Shown piece by piece: positions 5,698 through 6,759 of a stretch of 6,759 bases of DNA (its first letter is position 1; each line of letters opens with the position of its first letter). Source of the stretch: Oribacterium sp. UBA5894 (GTDB lineage Bacteria; Bacillota; Clostridia; Lachnospirales; Lachnospiraceae); contig DJEQ01000115.1 of the NCBI GenBank assembly GCA_002431355.1, positions 1,837 to 8,595 of the forward strand, written 5' to 3'. A program made the position numbers and the translations under genes. Below the pieces are notes generated by a model, which worked only from the letters and a program-made list of their open reading frames with translations, searched no databases and was not told the origin of the DNA.

Positions 5698-6672
5698 ATG
5701 AAACTGAAAAATGCACTGAACATTGTCGCACTGACCTCTGCCATCGTCGCAACGGCCGTTCTCGCAGGCTGTGGTGCGAAGAGCAGTGATGCTGCAGCAC
5801 CGGCAGGCTCCCAGGCCGCTGCGCAGGCTGCCAAGACCAGTAAGGATGCCGTCAAAATCGGCATTCCAGCCGACGCCACAAACGGCGGACGTGGTCTTCT
5901 GCTTCTCGAGAAGGCCGGTCTCATCGAGGTCAATGATGACGCAGGCTACACACCGGAGCTGAAGGATGTGACGAAGTACCTTTACAACATCGAAATCGTG
6001 CCGACCCAGGCCAATACCCTCGTCGCCACCCTCGATGACTTCGGTGCCTCCACGATCAACGGCACCTACGCCGTGCCAGCAGGCCTCATCCCAGCCAAGG
6101 ACGGTCTCATTACCGAGGTGCAGGAGGTTGGCTCCGATAACCCATTCATCAATGTCATCGTTGCCCGCACCGCGGACAAGGATAACCCGGACTACCAGAC
6201 AGTCGTGAAGGCCTACCAGAGCCAGCTCGTGGCAGAGTACATCCTCGAGAAGAATTCCGGTGCCAGCGTGCCAGCCTTTAACTACAATAAGGATTACACC
6301 GTGGACGCCAACTTCGTACAGGACATCGAGGGCTATCAGTCCGATGCCAGCGGCAAGAAGGAAATCACCGTCGGCACCTGCGGCTCTGCCGATGTCTGGA
6401 AGGCCGTACAGAAGGTCCTCGATGAGGAAAATTCTGGTCTCTACATCAAGCCTGTAGTCTTCGATGCCTACAATCTCCCGAACGAGGCACTGAACAGTGG
6501 CGAGATCGACCTGAACTCCTTCCAGCATAAGGCCTATCTCCAGAACGAGATTGACTCCCAGGGCTATGACATCGTGGCCATCGGTGATACCTCTTCCGCA
6601 CCGCTTACCCTCTACTCAAAGAAGGTTTCCTCTCTCGATGAGCTGAAGGAGCTCGCGGGAAAGAAGGAGTAA
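5698..6672 (+). CDS. metQ: MetQ/NlpA-type methionine-binding lipoprotein with circularly permuted lobes
   Basis: This is the extracellular, lipid-anchored binding protein of the MetNIQ importer, 324 residues. A signal peptide with lipobox 'LAGC' (22-25) makes C25 the lipidated residue, and an Ala/Ser-rich tether (26-50) follows. The order of the fold is swapped. Residues 52-194 match the C-terminal half of ordinary MetQ ('IPADATNGGR', 'TINGTYA', 'AGLIPAKDGL', ending 'GASVPAF'). Residues 195-221 are a linker. Residues 222-324 match the ordinary N-terminal half ('ITVG', 'YNLPNEAL', 'SFQHKAYL', 'YSKKVSSLDEL'). Each half occurs once, and the protein stops where ordinary MetQ would run on into the strand that here begins at residue 52. 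Pocket residues kept, by comparison with known MetQ structures, are Y258, F275, H277, Y280, N62, R65 and N121. The gene is last in the operon, with a strong ribosome site and a terminator. Methionine is the likely ligand; a derivative is possible. Confidence 0.93.
   Translation: MKLKNALNIVALTSAIVATAVLAGCGAKSSDAAAPAGSQAAAQAAKTSKDAVKIGIPADATNGGRGLLLLEKAGLIEVNDDAGYTPELKDVTKYLYNIEIVPTQANTLVATLDDFGASTINGTYAVPAGLIPAKDGLITEVQEVGSDNPFINVIVARTADKDNPDYQTVVKAYQSQLVAEYILEKNSGASVPAFNYNKDYTVDANFVQDIEGYQSDASGKKEITVGTCGSADVWKAVQKVLDEENSGLYIKPVVFDAYNLPNEALNSGEIDLNSFQHKAYLQNEIDSQGYDIVAIGDTSSAPLTLYSKKVSSLDELKELAGKKE
6280..6360 (+). other. Linker joining the original C- and N-termini in permuted MetQ
   Basis: Residues 195-221 have no counterpart inside an ordinary MetQ lobe. 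They begin right after the family's C-terminal 'VPAF' and end right before the family's mature N-terminal strand 'EITVG'. The second part ('SDASGKK') resembles the flexible, Ser/Gly/Lys-rich segment that normally follows the lipidated cysteine. The first part is richer in Asn, Asp and Tyr. The linker keeps the reading frame and shows no stop or low-complexity collapse. Confidence 0.7.
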
Positions 6673-6692
6673 GACGGAATCCATGCAATTTC

Positions 6693-6736
6693 AAAAGCGC
6701 GAACCTGCCATCTCGCAGATTCGCGCTTTTATTTTT
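6693..6736 (+). terminator. Intrinsic terminator of the M20-metNIQ operon
   Basis: AAAAGCGCGAA (6693-6703) pairs perfectly with TTCGCGCTTTT (6720-6730) over 11 bp. After one mismatch the stem continues with CTGC/GCAG (6705-6708/6715-6718) around a 6-base loop. The T-run TTTTATTTTT (6727-6736) follows. It starts 20 bases after the metQ stop and marks the end of the operon. Confidence 0.93.
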
Positions 6737-6759
6737 AGAAGGGATTTTTGCAACTTTTT

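Noticed and set aside
5587..6528. Long minus-strand open frame (313 codons) opposite metQ
   Set aside because: It is antisense to a gene with clear family motifs, has no ribosome site, and its translation shows no recognisable domain. It is a by-product of codon bias.
5698..6672. metQ as a frameshifted or truncated pseudogene
   Set aside because: The frame is continuous, both halves are complete, the lipobox and ribosome site are intact, and pocket residues are kept. The odd feature is domain order, not damage.

Overview
The window looks like a chromosomal stretch from a moderately high-G+C member of the Bacillota, most likely class Clostridia and perhaps Lachnospiraceae. The grounds are strong Shine-Dalgarno sites of the AGGAGG type, a lipoprotein-type substrate-binding protein, and gene families common in gut and oral clostridia (DUF4143 ATPase, MATE exporter, M20 amidohydrolase next to MetNIQ). 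The family-level guess is weak because it rests only on style and gene content.

Layout, all real genes on the + strand. Positions 2-835 hold the 3' part of an AAA/DUF4143 ATPase gene cut by the window edge; its codon use is visibly more A+T-rich than that of the later genes. Positions 920-2257 encode a complete MATE-family multidrug exporter. A 305-base gene-free stretch (2258-2562) follows. It holds copies of a CTATAG-centred repeat, one of which shares the 8-mer CTATAGGC with the leader of the MATE gene, and a plausible promoter at 2401-2429. From 2563 to 6672 lies a compact four-gene operon: an M20-family metallo-amidohydrolase, metN (ATPase with NIL domain), metI (permease, overlapping metN by 8 bases) and a MetQ/NlpA-type binding lipoprotein. 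A strong intrinsic terminator closes the operon at 6693-6736.

The most striking observation is in the last gene. The MetQ lipoprotein is circularly permuted. After a normal lipoprotein signal peptide it starts with what is the C-terminal half of ordinary MetQ (from the 'PNDPTNxGR' strand to the terminal 'GAxVPAF'). It then passes through a linker of about 27 residues and finishes with what is ordinarily the N-terminal half (from 'ITVG' through 'FQHKxYL' to 'SKKIKSLDEL'). Each half is present once, the cut falls exactly at the first inter-lobe crossover, and all methionine-pocket residues I could place are kept. This points to a functional, re-ordered binding protein rather than a broken gene.

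Working together, MetQ would capture methionine or a methionine derivative outside the cell and MetNI would import it. The co-transcribed M20 enzyme could release the free amino acid from an N-acylated or peptide-like precursor in the cytoplasm; this last step is inference. No SAM riboswitch or T-box was recognised upstream, so how the operon senses methionine is open.
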